Below, one piece after another: positions 39,803 to 48,571 of a stretch of DNA of 64,000 bases. The notes under the pieces are model-generated. The model ran no database searches. It worked only from the letters and a program-made list of their open reading frames with translations, and had not been told where the DNA came from. Every line of letters starts with the position of its first letter. The stretch's first letter is position 1. This DNA comes from Cellulomonas sp. S1-8 (lineage in GTDB: Bacteria > Actinomycetota > Actinomycetes > Actinomycetales > Cellulomonadaceae), in the NCBI RefSeq assembly GCF_026184235.1, contig NZ_CP110806.1:558001-622000 (forward strand). Direction: 5' to 3'. The position numbers and the translations under genes were made by a program.

Positions 39803-42097
39803 ATGAGACGCGCATCACACCTCGCTGCGGCCGTTCTGACGGTCGCCCTCGTCCTGCCCGCCACCGGCGCGCTCGCGGCCGGTACCGACGGCAGCACCGA
39901 CGCCGTCGCCGGGTCGTCGGCCGACGGCAGGCCGCACCCCGGGAAGCCGGGCAAGGGCCCGGGCACCGTCGTCGAGCCCACCCTCGTCGCGCGTGCGACG
40001 CTGTCCGCCGACCACCTCACCGAGGGGCCGCCGTCGGGCGCGCTCGCCACGCCGGCCAACGGCCGCCAGGGGCCGTTCGCCGGTCAGGTGGTGCCCGGGT
40101 TCTCCGCGATGGTCGAGGACCGCGACGGCACGTTCTGGGGCCTGCCGGACAACGGGTTCGGCTCGAAGGGCAACTCCGCGGACTTCCATCTGCGGATCTA
40201 CCACGTCACCCCGCAGTGGCGGACGGCCGACGGTGGAACGGGTGAGGTCGTCCTCGACCGGTTCGTGCAGCTGCGCGACCCGAACCGCCTCGCGGGCTTC
40301 CCGATCGTCCACGAGGACACCGCGGACAGGCTGCTCACCGGCGCGGACTTCGACGTCGAGTCCCTCGTCCGCGCGCCCGACGGCACCTTCTGGATCGGGG
40401 AGGAGTTCGGGCCGTTCCTCCTGCACGTCGACGCGGACGGTGTGCTCCTCGCCCCGCCGGTCGAGCTGCCGGGCGTCCGCTCCCCGCAGCACCCGCACCT
40501 GGCCGAGGGTGAGCAGCCGACGCTCGCCGCGAGCAAGGGCTTCGAGGCGATGGCCGGCTCGGCGGACGCTCGGTACCTCTACCCGATCACCGAGGGCGCG
40601 CTCCTGACGGACCCCGACCAGCGCAACCGCACGATCCACGAGTACGACACCCGTCGCGGGGTCTGGACCGGCCGCACCTGGTCCTACGAGGTGGACCGCA
40701 CGATCAACCTCACCGCCGACGCGTTCATGACGGGCCGCCACACCATGCTCGTCCTCGAGCGGGACGACTTCGACGGCGCGGCGTCCATCACCAAGCGGGT
40801 GTACGAGATCGACCTGCGCAAGGTCGAGCGGGACGGGCACCTCGCGAAGACGCTCGTGCTCGACGCGCTCGCGATCGCGAACCCGGACGACCTCGCCCCG
40901 GACGCGGGCTACGGCACGGGGGCGGAGTTCGCGCTGCCGTTCCAGTCGCTCGAGACCGTCGTCCGGCTGCGTGACGGGCGTCTGCTCCTCGCCAACGACA
41001 ACAACTACCCGGGCAACGCCGCGCGCGTGCCCGGCACGCCGGACGACACCGAGCTCGTCGTCGTCGACCTGCGCAAGACGCGGGCGGCGGGTGGCACGGC
41101 GACGGTGATCGCGCACCGCGGCGCGTCCGGCTACCGCCCCGAGCACACGCTCGCGGCGTACGGTCTGGCGATCCGGCAGTGCGCGGACTACATCGAGCCG
41201 GACCTCGTCGCGACGAAGGACGGCGTCCTCGTCGCCCGGCACGAGAACGAGATCAGCGGCACCACGGACGTCGCTCAGCGACCGGAGCTCGCGGACCGCC
41301 GCACGACGAAGGTCGTCGACGGCGTCGAGATGACCGGCTGGTTCACCGAGGACCTCACGCTCGCCGAGCTGCGCAGCCTGCGCGCGGTCGAGCGCATCCC
41401 GGACGTGCGCCCGGGGAACACCGCCTTCGACGGGAAGTACGAGGTGCCCACGTTCGACGAGGTGCTCGACCTGGCGCGCCGGTCGCTGACCTGCGACGGC
41501 GAGCCGGTGGGCGTGTACCCGGAGACCAAGCACCCGACGTACTTCGACTCCATCGGCCTCTCGCTCGAGGAGCCGCTGGTCGCCGACCTGAAGGCGAACG
41601 GGCTCGACGGGCCGCGGGCGCGTGTCACGGTCCAGAGCTTCGAGACGGCGAACCTGCAGCAGCTCGACCGCATGACGCGCGTGCCGCTCGTGCAGCTCGT
41701 CAACTGCTCGGGTGCCCCCTACGACCTCGTCGCCGCGGGCGACGCACGCACCTACGCGGACCTCGTGACGCCGGCGGGCCTGCGGCAGGTGGCGCGGTAC
41801 GCCGACGGCGTGGGGCTGTGCAAGAACGTGATGATCCCGCGGACGTCCGCCGGGACGCTCGGTCAGCCGACGCCGGTGATCCGGGACGCCCACCGGGCGG
41901 GGCTGGACGTGCACGGGTGGACCTTCCGGGCGGAGAACCAGTTCCTGCCCGCGGAGTTCCGCGTCGGCGACGACCCGGCCGCGCACGGTGACCTGGCCGG
42001 GGAGATCAGGGTGTTCCTCGACGCCGGGATGGACGGGCTGTTCAGCGACCACCCGGGCCTCGCCGTCGCGGCGGTCGAGGGGGACGGGCGCGGCTGA
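39803..42097 (+). CDS. Secreted phytase-like esterase / glycerophosphodiester phosphodiesterase fusion
   Basis: A 764-residue exported protein. A Sec signal (1-32, ending GALAAG) is followed by a phytase-like domain (about 55-425; WGLPDNGFGSKGNSAD, WIGEEFGPFLLHVD, DDNNYPGNAA) of the family annotated esterase-like activity of phytase. From about residue 432 comes a glycerophosphodiester phosphodiesterase domain: VIAHRGASGYRPEHT (His438), YIEPDLVATKDG and LVARHENEI (metal and catalytic residues), then GLFSDHPG. It may release phosphate from extracellular phosphoesters, i.e. phosphorus scavenging, and the fusion couples two steps. ATG 39803 is weakly marked by a ribosome-binding site. Confidence 0.82.
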   Translation: MRRASHLAAAVLTVALVLPATGALAAGTDGSTDAVAGSSADGRPHPGKPGKGPGTVVEPTLVARATLSADHLTEGPPSGALATPANGRQGPFAGQVVPGFSAMVEDRDGTFWGLPDNGFGSKGNSADFHLRIYHVTPQWRTADGGTGEVVLDRFVQLRDPNRLAGFPIVHEDTADRLLTGADFDVESLVRAPDGTFWIGEEFGPFLLHVDADGVLLAPPVELPGVRSPQHPHLAEGEQPTLAASKGFEAMAGSADARYLYPITEGALLTDPDQRNRTIHEYDTRRGVWTGRTWSYEVDRTINLTADAFMTGRHTMLVLERDDFDGAASITKRVYEIDLRKVERDGHLAKTLVLDALAIANPDDLAPDAGYGTGAEFALPFQSLETVVRLRDGRLLLANDNNYPGNAARVPGTPDDTELVVVDLRKTRAAGGTATVIAHRGASGYRPEHTLAAYGLAIRQCADYIEPDLVATKDGVLVARHENEISGTTDVAQRPELADRRTTKVVDGVEMTGWFTEDLTLAELRSLRAVERIPDVRPGNTAFDGKYEVPTFDEVLDLARRSLTCDGEPVGVYPETKHPTYFDSIGLSLEEPLVADLKANGLDGPRARVTVQSFETANLQQLDRMTRVPLVQLVNCSGAPYDLVAAGDARTYADLVTPAGLRQVARYADGVGLCKNVMIPRTSAGTLGQPTPVIRDAHRAGLDVHGWTFRAENQFLPAEFRVGDDPAAHGDLAGEIRVFLDAGMDGLFSDHPGLAVAAVEGDGRG

Positions 42098-42229
42098 GCC
42101 GTTCACTCGGGCCGGGTCGCGGTGGGCGCCGTGACCCGGCCCGGGCCCGTCCCTGTGTGGGCGGCGGTCACGCCGTCGTCGGACACAGAGTCGCCCTGCG
42201 GGTCTGAGCGTCATCTCCGTCGCCGACGT

Positions 42230-43486
42230 TCACGATGGAGTGGAGACGCTCGAGTGCTGGTTTCGCCGTCGTCCGTAGGTCCACCGACGCAGCAGCGCCT
42301 CGAACGGGCCCGTCCTGCCGGCCCGCTGCAGCCCCACGGCCACACCGACGGTCACGGCCCACACGACCACCGCCAGCGCGGCGGCCTGCGCGGTGCCGAG
42401 TCGCGCACCCAGCCCGAGGCCCCACGCGCTGAGCAGCGGCGCGAACATGACCGACTGCAGCAGGTAGGACGTCAGCGACCGTTCGCCCGTCGCCGCGACG
42501 GCGCGCACGACGGGGCCCTGCCGACGGTCGGCCCACACGGCGGCGAGCCAGCCGAACAGGCAGACGTAGGCCAGTCCCGCGGCGATGCCGGACAGCTCGT
42601 GGGCCAGCAGGACGGTCGAGGCGAGCGCCCCCTGGGGATGCCACAGCTCGACCACTGCCAGCGCGTACGGCGCGTTCACCGCGATCGCCCCGAGGCCGGC
42701 GATCCCCGCGGTGCGGGCCAGCTGCACCCGGTGCCGCCCGGGGTCGGTGAGCCACCCCGAGCGCGCGAGCAGGATGCCGAGGACCACGTGCGGGACGAAG
42801 AACAGCAGCACCCCGGACAGCACGCTCGTCGTCGCGGCGTCGACGAGCCGCTCGACCGCCGAGGCGGCGTAGTCGGTGGTCGGTGCCTCCGCGTCGTCGC
42901 CCAGGTCGACCAGCCCGTACAGGACGGGGACGCCGGTCGCGGTCATCAGCGCGAACGCCCCCCAGAACCAGCGCAGCAGGACGGTGCGGCTGCGGTGCAC
43001 GAGCGCCAGCGCCAGGAGCCCGGTCACGCCGTACGGGGCCAGGATGTCGTCGCCGAAGAGCAGGGCGGCGTGGGCGAGCCCCAGCACGATCAGCCCCACC
43101 GAGCGCCGCGCGAGGACCGCACGGACGTCGCGCGGCCCCCTCCCGCGTGCGGCGAGCCGCGCGGCCATCGTCGCGATCCCGAAGCCGTACAGGATCGCGA
43201 ACATCGGGCGGGTCCTGCCGTCGACCAGCAGGGCGGTCAGCCCGTCGACGAGGCGGTCGACGTCGGACCCGTCGGCGGGCCGCTCACCCAGCGCGGTGAG
43301 GGCGCCGCCGTACAGGTACGTCCACACGTTCGCCAGGGCGATGAACAGCAGCAGCGCACCCCGGGCCAGGTCCGGCGCGAGCGACCGGCCGGGCGGCTGG
43401 GCCGCCCGGGGCGACGGCGGTTCGAGCACGGCCGGGCGGGCGGGTCCGGGAGCACGCAGACCGGCCGAGGGGGCGTCATCGCTCAT
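42230..43486 (-). CDS. DUF418 family membrane protein
   Basis: A 418-residue polytopic membrane protein, about ten hydrophobic segments. Family marks are LARGALLLFIALANVW near the N-terminus, RPMFAILYGFGIATM, LFGDDILAPYGVTGLLAL and the C-terminal GERSLTSYLLQSVMF. These are DUF418 (YeiB-like) features; the role is unknown but relatives are predicted acyl-transferase-like or transporter-like. A Pro-rich start (1-35) precedes the first helix. It is divergent from the next membrane protein gene with 141 bases between starts. Confidence 0.85.
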   Translation of the reverse strand: MSDDAPSAGLRAPGPARPAVLEPPSPRAAQPPGRSLAPDLARGALLLFIALANVWTYLYGGALTALGERPADGSDVDRLVDGLTALLVDGRTRPMFAILYGFGIATMAARLAARGRGPRDVRAVLARRSVGLIVLGLAHAALLFGDDILAPYGVTGLLALALVHRSRTVLLRWFWGAFALMTATGVPVLYGLVDLGDDAEAPTTDYAASAVERLVDAATTSVLSGVLLFFVPHVVLGILLARSGWLTDPGRHRVQLARTAGIAGLGAIAVNAPYALAVVELWHPQGALASTVLLAHELSGIAAGLAYVCLFGWLAAVWADRRQGPVVRAVAATGERSLTSYLLQSVMFAPLLSAWGLGLGARLGTAQAAALAVVVWAVTVGVAVGLQRAGRTGPFEALLRRWTYGRRRNQHSSVSTPS

Positions 43487-43627
43487 GCCGTCGACGCTAG
43501 GACGGTGACGTCGCGCGCCACGAGGGGGCCGGCCCACGACCCCGGGTAGGGCCGACCCACCGGTCCACGAGGGCCGGCGGCGACCCGCGCCGAGGTGGCG
43601 ACGTGGGCTCTCGCTAGGGTGGCGGAC

Positions 43628-44419
43628 GTGTCGACCCCCCACCCGCCCGACGCCTCCGCGCGGCCTCTTGGCGCCGCCGCGCGACCTCTCGGCGCCTCCG
43701 CGCGATCCCTCGGCGCCTCCGCGCGATCCCTCGACGCCTCCGCGCGACGGATCGCCGTCGCCCGGGTCGTCACCGGTGCGCTCGTCGTCGGCGTGCTGGC
43801 GATCGCGTACGCCGCGGAGCGCGCGGGCGGCCGCGGCAGCCTCCTCGACTACCTCGGGTACTTCACGAACCAGACGGCGCTGCTCGCGAGCGTCGTGCTG
43901 GTCGTCACCGGAGCACGCACGCTCGCGGGGCGGCCGGCCCCGGCGTGGTGGACGCTCGCGCGGGGGGTCGCGACGGCGTGCCTGCTGGTCGTCGGCGTCG
44001 TCTACAACCTCGTGATCCCCGGGACGGGGTCCGCGGCGACGTGGATCAGCGTCGTGCTGCACGTCGTGCTGCCGGTCGTCGTGGCGCTCGACTGGCTGCT
44101 GGTCGCCGACCGCCCGGCGCTCCCGTGGCGGCGGCTGTGGCTGGTCCTGCCCTACCCGCTGCTGTGGCTGGCGGTCGTGCTGGTCCGCGGTGCGACGGAC
44201 GGCTGGGTGCCGTACGGGTTCCTGCTGCCGGAGCGCGGGGCGGTGTCGCTCGGTGCGCACGTCGCGGGGCTGCTCGCCGCGCTGCTCGCGGCGGGGGCGC
44301 TGGTGTGGGCGGTGAGCCGGACGCGTGGGGTGTGGTTGCGGCCGCAGGTCCTCGTGCCGGCGGCGCAGGAGGAGCCCGCAGCCGGGCCGGTCAGCCGGTC
44401 GGGCTCTGCGGGCCGCTGA
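43628..44419 (+). CDS. Pr6Pr-family polytopic membrane protein
   Basis: A 263-residue protein from GTG 43628. The first 42 residues are an imperfect seven-residue repeat (GASARSL) coded by tandem DNA repeats. Then come about six membrane helices with DYLGYFTNQTALLAS (the FTN motif), VVYNLVIPGTG, and LPYPLLWLAVVLVRG. This pattern fits the Pr6Pr/FAR-17a/AIG1-like membrane proteins of unknown function. The C-terminal tail is basic and Pro-rich. Confidence 0.72.
   Translation: MSTPHPPDASARPLGAAARPLGASARSLGASARSLDASARRIAVARVVTGALVVGVLAIAYAAERAGGRGSLLDYLGYFTNQTALLASVVLVVTGARTLAGRPAPAWWTLARGVATACLLVVGVVYNLVIPGTGSAATWISVVLHVVLPVVVALDWLLVADRPALPWRRLWLVLPYPLLWLAVVLVRGATDGWVPYGFLLPERGAVSLGAHVAGLLAALLAAGALVWAVSRTRGVWLRPQVLVPAAQEEPAAGPVSRSGSAGR
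43649..43750. repeat. 21-bp tandem repeat encoding heptads
   Basis: Almost five copies of a 21-base unit (GGCGCCTCCGCGCGATCCCT plus C in its purest form; two adjacent copies are identical). On the plus strand it codes for repeats of Gly-Ala-Ser-Ala-Arg-Ser-Leu at the cytoplasmic N-terminus of the membrane protein. In-frame, so copy changes would only shorten or lengthen that tail. Confidence 0.85.
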
Positions 44420-44515
44420 GCATCGCCGCCGCGTCCTGCTCTTCCCGCGCGGTCGGGCCGTCCAGGGGTGGGGGTGCGCCACCGCCACCCTCCGCGCGCC
44501 GGTAGGTTCACGCCC

Positions 44516-45292
44516 ATGGGTGTGCGACAGCTCGCGTGGCGGGCCTGCTACGAGCTGCTGGGTGCGCGCGTCAAGCAGCCCGAGTGGACGTTCATGAACT
44601 ACGGCTACGCGCCCGTGGACGACGCCGCGCCGCCGCTCGCGCTCGACCCCGCCGACGAGCCGGACCGCTACGGCATCCAGCTCTACGCGCACGTCCTCGA
44701 GGGTGTCGACGTCACCGGCGCGGACGTCCTCGAGGTGGGCTCGGGGCGTGGCGGGGGTGCGTCGTGGGTGGCGCGCACCCTCGGGCCGGCGACGACGACG
44801 GGCGTGGACCTCGCGGCGTCGGCGGTGGCGCTCAGCCGGCGCGAGCGCAGCGGGCCGGGCCTGCGGTTCGAGCAGGGCGACGCGCTGGCGCTGCCGTTCC
44901 CCGACGCGTCGTTCGACGTCGTCCTGAACGTCGAGTCGTCGCACTGCTACCCGTCGATGGAGGCGTTCGTCGCCGAGGTGCACCGGGTGCTGCGCCCGGG
45001 CGGCACCTTCGCCTGGGCGGACCTGCGCGCGGCCGACGAGGTCGAGGAGACCCGCGCGCAGCTGCGCTCCAGCGGGCTGGTCCCCGTCCGCGAGGACGAC
45101 GTCACCGCCGAGGTCCTGCACGCGCTGCGCCTGGACGACGCGCGCCGTACCGAGCTGGTCCAGGCGTGGATCCCGCGCGTCGCGCGGCCGGCGTTCCGGC
45201 CGTTCGCCGCCCTCGACGGCTCGCGCACCCACGAGCGGTTCACGACGGGCGCGCTGCGATACCTCCGGGCACGGCTGGTGCGCTCGGCCTGA
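44516..45292 (+). CDS. Class I SAM-dependent methyltransferase
   Basis: A 258-residue enzyme. The SAM-binding motif I is VLEVGSGRGGGASWVA (about 75-90), followed by VDLAASAVALS, FEQGDALALPFPDASFD and the SSHCYPSMEAF loop. The N-terminal FMNYGYAP is typical of the phthiotriol/phenolphthiotriol dimycocerosate methyltransferase group of actinobacteria, but the substrate here is unknown. The start ATG 44516 has a weak ribosome-binding site. It ends 85 bases from the convergent pirin gene. Confidence 0.82.
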   Translation: MGVRQLAWRACYELLGARVKQPEWTFMNYGYAPVDDAAPPLALDPADEPDRYGIQLYAHVLEGVDVTGADVLEVGSGRGGGASWVARTLGPATTTGVDLAASAVALSRRERSGPGLRFEQGDALALPFPDASFDVVLNVESSHCYPSMEAFVAEVHRVLRPGGTFAWADLRAADEVEETRAQLRSSGLVPVREDDVTAEVLHALRLDDARRTELVQAWIPRVARPAFRPFAALDGSRTHERFTTGALRYLRARLVRSA

Positions 45293-45301
45293 GGGCCGCC
45301 C

Positions 45302-45360
45302 GGAAGTGGTCACATCTGCGGGCGCGGAGTGCGGAAGTGGGCAGTTCTGTGACCACTTCC
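45302..45360. terminator. Long-loop hairpin between convergent genes
   Basis: Perfect 13-base arms (45302-45314 and 45348-45360; GGAAGTGGTCACA and its complement) enclose a 33-base loop, which itself contains a further GGAAGTGGGCA. It lies between the methyltransferase stop and the pirin stop. The loop is long for a terminator, so it may alternatively be an inverted repeat. Confidence 0.5.
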
Positions 45361-45377
45361 GGCCGGCGCCCGGGCCG

Positions 45378-46367
45378 TCAGCGCTCGCGGGGGCGGAGGC
45401 GGACGTTCGGGAGGTCCGGGGCCGGGAGGGGGGTGCCCTCGTAGCCGGTCACGCGGCCGTAGCGGGCCTCGCCCGTCGGGTCGCCGGTGATCGCGGCCTG
45501 CCACCGGGTGCGGGCCTCGACCACCTCGTCGTGCGTGCGGGCCACGAAGTTCCACCACATGAGCACCGGCTCGTCGAACGGCACGCCGCCGAGCAGCACC
45601 GCGCGCACCGGCTCGTCGCCCGCCTCGAGGACCAGGGCGTCGCGACCCGGCGGCGCGTACGCCAGCCACGACGGCGCCACGTCGTGACCCTCGAACCGCA
45701 ACCGGCCGGAGTCGACCAGCACGCCGTGCTCGAAGGCGGCGTCGACGTGCAGCACCACGCGCGCACCGGCGGGCACGTCGACCTGCGCGGCGACGAGCGG
45801 GGAGAAGGCCTTGGCCGGTGACGCGACGCCCCCGAGCCGACCCAGGAACACCTGCACGTCGGCGCCGTCGACGGTGAACCGCGGGACGTCGGCGACGTGC
45901 TCGAACGCCCCGGGCCCGTGCCGCGCGGACTCCGGCAGGACGGTCCACAGCTGCACACCGTGCAGGACGCGCTCGCGGGGGAAGTGCGCGGGCGTCGCCT
46001 CCTCGCTGTGGCAGATGCCGTGGCCCGCGGTCATGAGGTTGAGCTGCCCGGGGGCGATGGTCTGCTCCGACCCGAGCGCGTCGCGGTGCAGCACGGCACC
46101 CTCGAACAGCCACGTCACGGTCTGCAGCCCGGTGTGCGGGTGCGGCGGGACGTCCATGCCGCCGGTCGCGGCGACGTCGTCGGGCCCGTAGTGGTCGGCG
46201 AAGCAGAACGGCCCGACGAGCGAGCGCGCCCGCGACGGCAGGGTGCGGCGCACGGTCATCGCGCGCGGCCCGCCCAGCGGCACGTCGCGCGGCTCGACGA
46301 GCTCGACGTCGGCGGCGGGGCCCGCGACGCACACCTGCTCCACGGGGTGCGGGTCGTGGTAGGTCAC
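45378..46367 (-). CDS. Pirin family protein
   Basis: A 329-residue bicupin. The metal site is seen in PPHPHTGLQTVTW (His76, His78) and GHGICHSEE (His120, Glu122), as in pirin/quercetinase-like proteins. The C-terminal cupin contains LVLEAGDEPVRAVLLGG and PVLMWWNFVART. Role: putative quercetin 2,3-dioxygenase or redox-sensing regulator; unknown here. GTG 46367 fits the usual start. It is divergent from the 46472 gene with 104 bases between. Confidence 0.88.
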   Translation of the reverse strand: MTYHDPHPVEQVCVAGPAADVELVEPRDVPLGGPRAMTVRRTLPSRARSLVGPFCFADHYGPDDVAATGGMDVPPHPHTGLQTVTWLFEGAVLHRDALGSEQTIAPGQLNLMTAGHGICHSEEATPAHFPRERVLHGVQLWTVLPESARHGPGAFEHVADVPRFTVDGADVQVFLGRLGGVASPAKAFSPLVAAQVDVPAGARVVLHVDAAFEHGVLVDSGRLRFEGHDVAPSWLAYAPPGRDALVLEAGDEPVRAVLLGGVPFDEPVLMWWNFVARTHDEVVEARTRWQAAITGDPTGEARYGRVTGYEGTPLPAPDLPNVRLRPRER

Positions 46368-46471
46368 GTCGGCCAGGCTACGTGCGAGGGCCGCGGACCG
46401 CGCCGAGACTGGGGGCGCCGGGTCCGGCAAAACCGGCAGCACCCGCCGTGCGCTGCCCGTACGGTGGCCGC

Positions 46472-47152
46472 GTGAGCGACTCGCCGTACCTCGTCGCGGC
46501 CGGTGCCGCCTGGGACGACGGCCCCGACGCCGGTGCCTGGATCGCCGCGGGCCTCGGACCGTTCGGCGCGAGCATCGGGCACGCGGTCCCGCACGGGTAC
46601 GCCGCGTACGCGGTCGTGACCTTCCGGCAGGCCGACGACCCGGGCGAGACGCTCGACGACGCCGACGTCCTCGCGCTCGTGCTCGACGTCCTCGCGGACG
46701 CCACCGGCGACCAGCCCGTGCACTGCGGCCTGTGGGAGGGCTGGGGGTTCCTGTACGACCACGGCGCGGACCCGCGCGGCGCGCCCGGCATGGGGGCGTT
46801 CGTCGCGTGGGACGGCGACGGGGTCCCCGACCCCGCGGAGCGGGAGCGCGCACTCGCCGAGGCCCGGGAGGCGCTCGCCCTGAGGCGCGTCGAGCGACCG
46901 GCCGCCGGGCGGCTGCACCTGCCGCACCGGGCCTACCACCTGTGGACCGGCCCGCTGCGGGCCGCGCTCGCGCTGCGCCACGAGGCGGTGCCCTCGCTGG
47001 TGTGGCCCGACGACCGTTCCTGGTTCGTGGGCGTGCCGATCTACACGCGGGAGATCGCGGTCGGTGCGGCCGCGGACGTCGTCGACGCGTTGGTCGTCCG
47101 GGCCTCCGCGCGCCGCGCCACCCTCGACGAGCTGCTCGACAGCGACGACTGA
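46472..47152 (+). CDS. Conserved-looking hypothetical protein
   Basis: A 226-residue soluble, acidic protein (start GTG 46472). It has YLVAAGAAWDDGPDAGAWIA, FGASIGHAVPHGYAAYAV, GLWEGWGFLYDHG and SWFVGVPIYTREIAVG; Trp and Asp/Glu are frequent. No signal peptide or membrane segment and no motif I recognise. The sequence does not look like a shadow frame: codon third positions are strongly G/C. It lies 67 bases before a DHFR-like gene on the same strand. Confidence 0.65.
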   Translation: MSDSPYLVAAGAAWDDGPDAGAWIAAGLGPFGASIGHAVPHGYAAYAVVTFRQADDPGETLDDADVLALVLDVLADATGDQPVHCGLWEGWGFLYDHGADPRGAPGMGAFVAWDGDGVPDPAERERALAEAREALALRRVERPAAGRLHLPHRAYHLWTGPLRAALALRHEAVPSLVWPDDRSWFVGVPIYTREIAVGAAADVVDALVVRASARRATLDELLDSDD

Positions 47153-47219
47153 CCCCGATGAGTCGCGCGGTCCGCGCGGGTCTTGACCCCTGACACACCG
47201 ACACCCCGGAGGTACTGCC

Positions 47220-47828
47220 ATGGCGACCGTCGTCTCGTCCCTGTTCATCTCGCTCGACGGGGTGGCGGAGATCGACCCCGAGTGGCACTTCCCGTACTTC
47301 GACGAGGCCATGGGCGCGGCCGTCGGCGAGGACTACGAGGACGTCGACGTGCTGCTGCTCGGGCGCGTCACGTACGACTCGTTCGCCGGGGCGTGGCCCG
47401 AGCGCGAGCAGGCCGGCGGTGAGGACGCGTCGTTCGCGGCGCAGCTCGGGGACACCCGCAAGCTCGTCGCGACGCGCGGTGACGCGGACCTCGGCTGGCG
47501 CAACGTCGAACGCACCGCCGACCTGCTCGCGTCCGTCCGCGCGCTGAAGGACGACCCCACGGTGGGCAAGGTGCTGGTCGGTGGCTCGCTCTCCGTGGTC
47601 CGCCAGCTGCTGGACGCACGTCTGCTCGACGAGCTGCGGCTGTTCGTCCACCCCGTCGCTGCGCGCACGGGCGAGCGCCTGTTCGGCGACGCGGACACGA
47701 TCCAGCCGTTCACGCTGCTGCGCACCGACGTGTTCTCCCGGGGTGTCGTCAAGCACGTCTTCGCGCCGGGCGAGCTGCCCCCGGCCGCGACGTACGACGA
47801 CGCGAAGGAGCACCTGCCGGACGCCTGA
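47220..47828 (+). CDS. Dihydrofolate reductase-like (RibD C-terminal) family protein
   Basis: A 202-residue NADPH-dependent reductase-fold protein. It has the N-terminal SSLFISLDGVAEIDPEWHF, the Gly-rich LLLGRVTYDSF, KLVATRGDADLGW and KVLVGGSLSVVRQLLDARLL of the RibD-C/DHFR-like group, which includes many stand-alone dehydrogenases of unknown substrate in actinobacteria. GGAGG is eight bases upstream of ATG 47220. Not a full DHFR; no folate contact can be claimed. Confidence 0.85.
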   Translation: MATVVSSLFISLDGVAEIDPEWHFPYFDEAMGAAVGEDYEDVDVLLLGRVTYDSFAGAWPEREQAGGEDASFAAQLGDTRKLVATRGDADLGWRNVERTADLLASVRALKDDPTVGKVLVGGSLSVVRQLLDARLLDELRLFVHPVAARTGERLFGDADTIQPFTLLRTDVFSRGVVKHVFAPGELPPAATYDDAKEHLPDA

Positions 47829-47854
47829 CGGGCGCCACCGGTCCGCGCGCCGGC

Positions 47855-48571
47855 TCAGACCCGCAGCAGCCCCGCACGCAGGTGCCCGGCGTACCCGCCG
47901 GGGGTGCGGCCGGCTGCGCGGCCCGACGTGCGCACGTCGACCGCGTCGGACGCGACGACCCGCGCACCCGTGCCGCGCAGCCGGGCCACGAGGTCGACGT
48001 CCTCGTGCTCCGGTGCCGGGGCGAACCCGCCGGCGCGCAGGTACGCCGACGCGCGGACGCCCAGGTTCGCGCCGTGCACGTGCCCGTTGGGCCGGCCCGG
48101 GACGTGGGTGGCGCGCCACGCCGCCCACTGCGCGGGGGTGAGGTCGGCAGGGTCGGGGTGCACGGTCCCGACGACGACGTCCGCGCCCGCGTCGGCCAGC
48201 CGCACGTGCTCGACGAGCCAGTCCGGTGCGACGGCCGAGTCGGCGTCCGTGCAGGTCAGCCACGTGCGGGCGGGGTCGACGGGGGTCACCGCGAGCGCCG
48301 AGCGCGCGCCCGCGAGCCGCGCGGCGCCGACGTCGCCCGCGTCGAGCTCGACGACGCGCACCGACCCGTACCGGGCCACGACGTCCGCGCTGCCGTCGCG
48401 GCACGCGTCGAGCACCACGACGACGTCGACCGTGCACGCGCCGCGCACCAGCAGGGCACGGCGCGCCACCGCCACCGACCGCAGGCAGCGGCCCAGCAGG
48501 AGCTCCTCGTCGCGCACGGGGACCACGACGGCCACGTGCGCGACGCCGGTCTTCCCGTCTCTGCCCCTCAC
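47855..48571 (-). CDS. Family 2 glycosyltransferase
   Basis: A 238-residue inverting glycosyltransferase of the GT-A fold. It has the nucleotide-sugar start VVVPVRDEELLLGRCLRSV, VVVLDACRDGS, WLTCTDADSAVAPDWL with the metal-binding DAD motif, and APEHEDVDLVARLRG with the catalytic acidic region. No membrane segment is present. GTG 48571 overlaps the stop of the PIG-L/methyltransferase gene by four bases, so it is the third gene of that operon. Its acceptor is probably the product of the two proteins encoded upstream. Confidence 0.82.
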   Translation of the reverse strand: MRGRDGKTGVAHVAVVVPVRDEELLLGRCLRSVAVARRALLVRGACTVDVVVVLDACRDGSADVVARYGSVRVVELDAGDVGAARLAGARSALAVTPVDPARTWLTCTDADSAVAPDWLVEHVRLADAGADVVVGTVHPDPADLTPAQWAAWRATHVPGRPNGHVHGANLGVRASAYLRAGGFAPAPEHEDVDLVARLRGTGARVVASDAVDVRTSGRAAGRTPGGYAGHLRAGLLRV

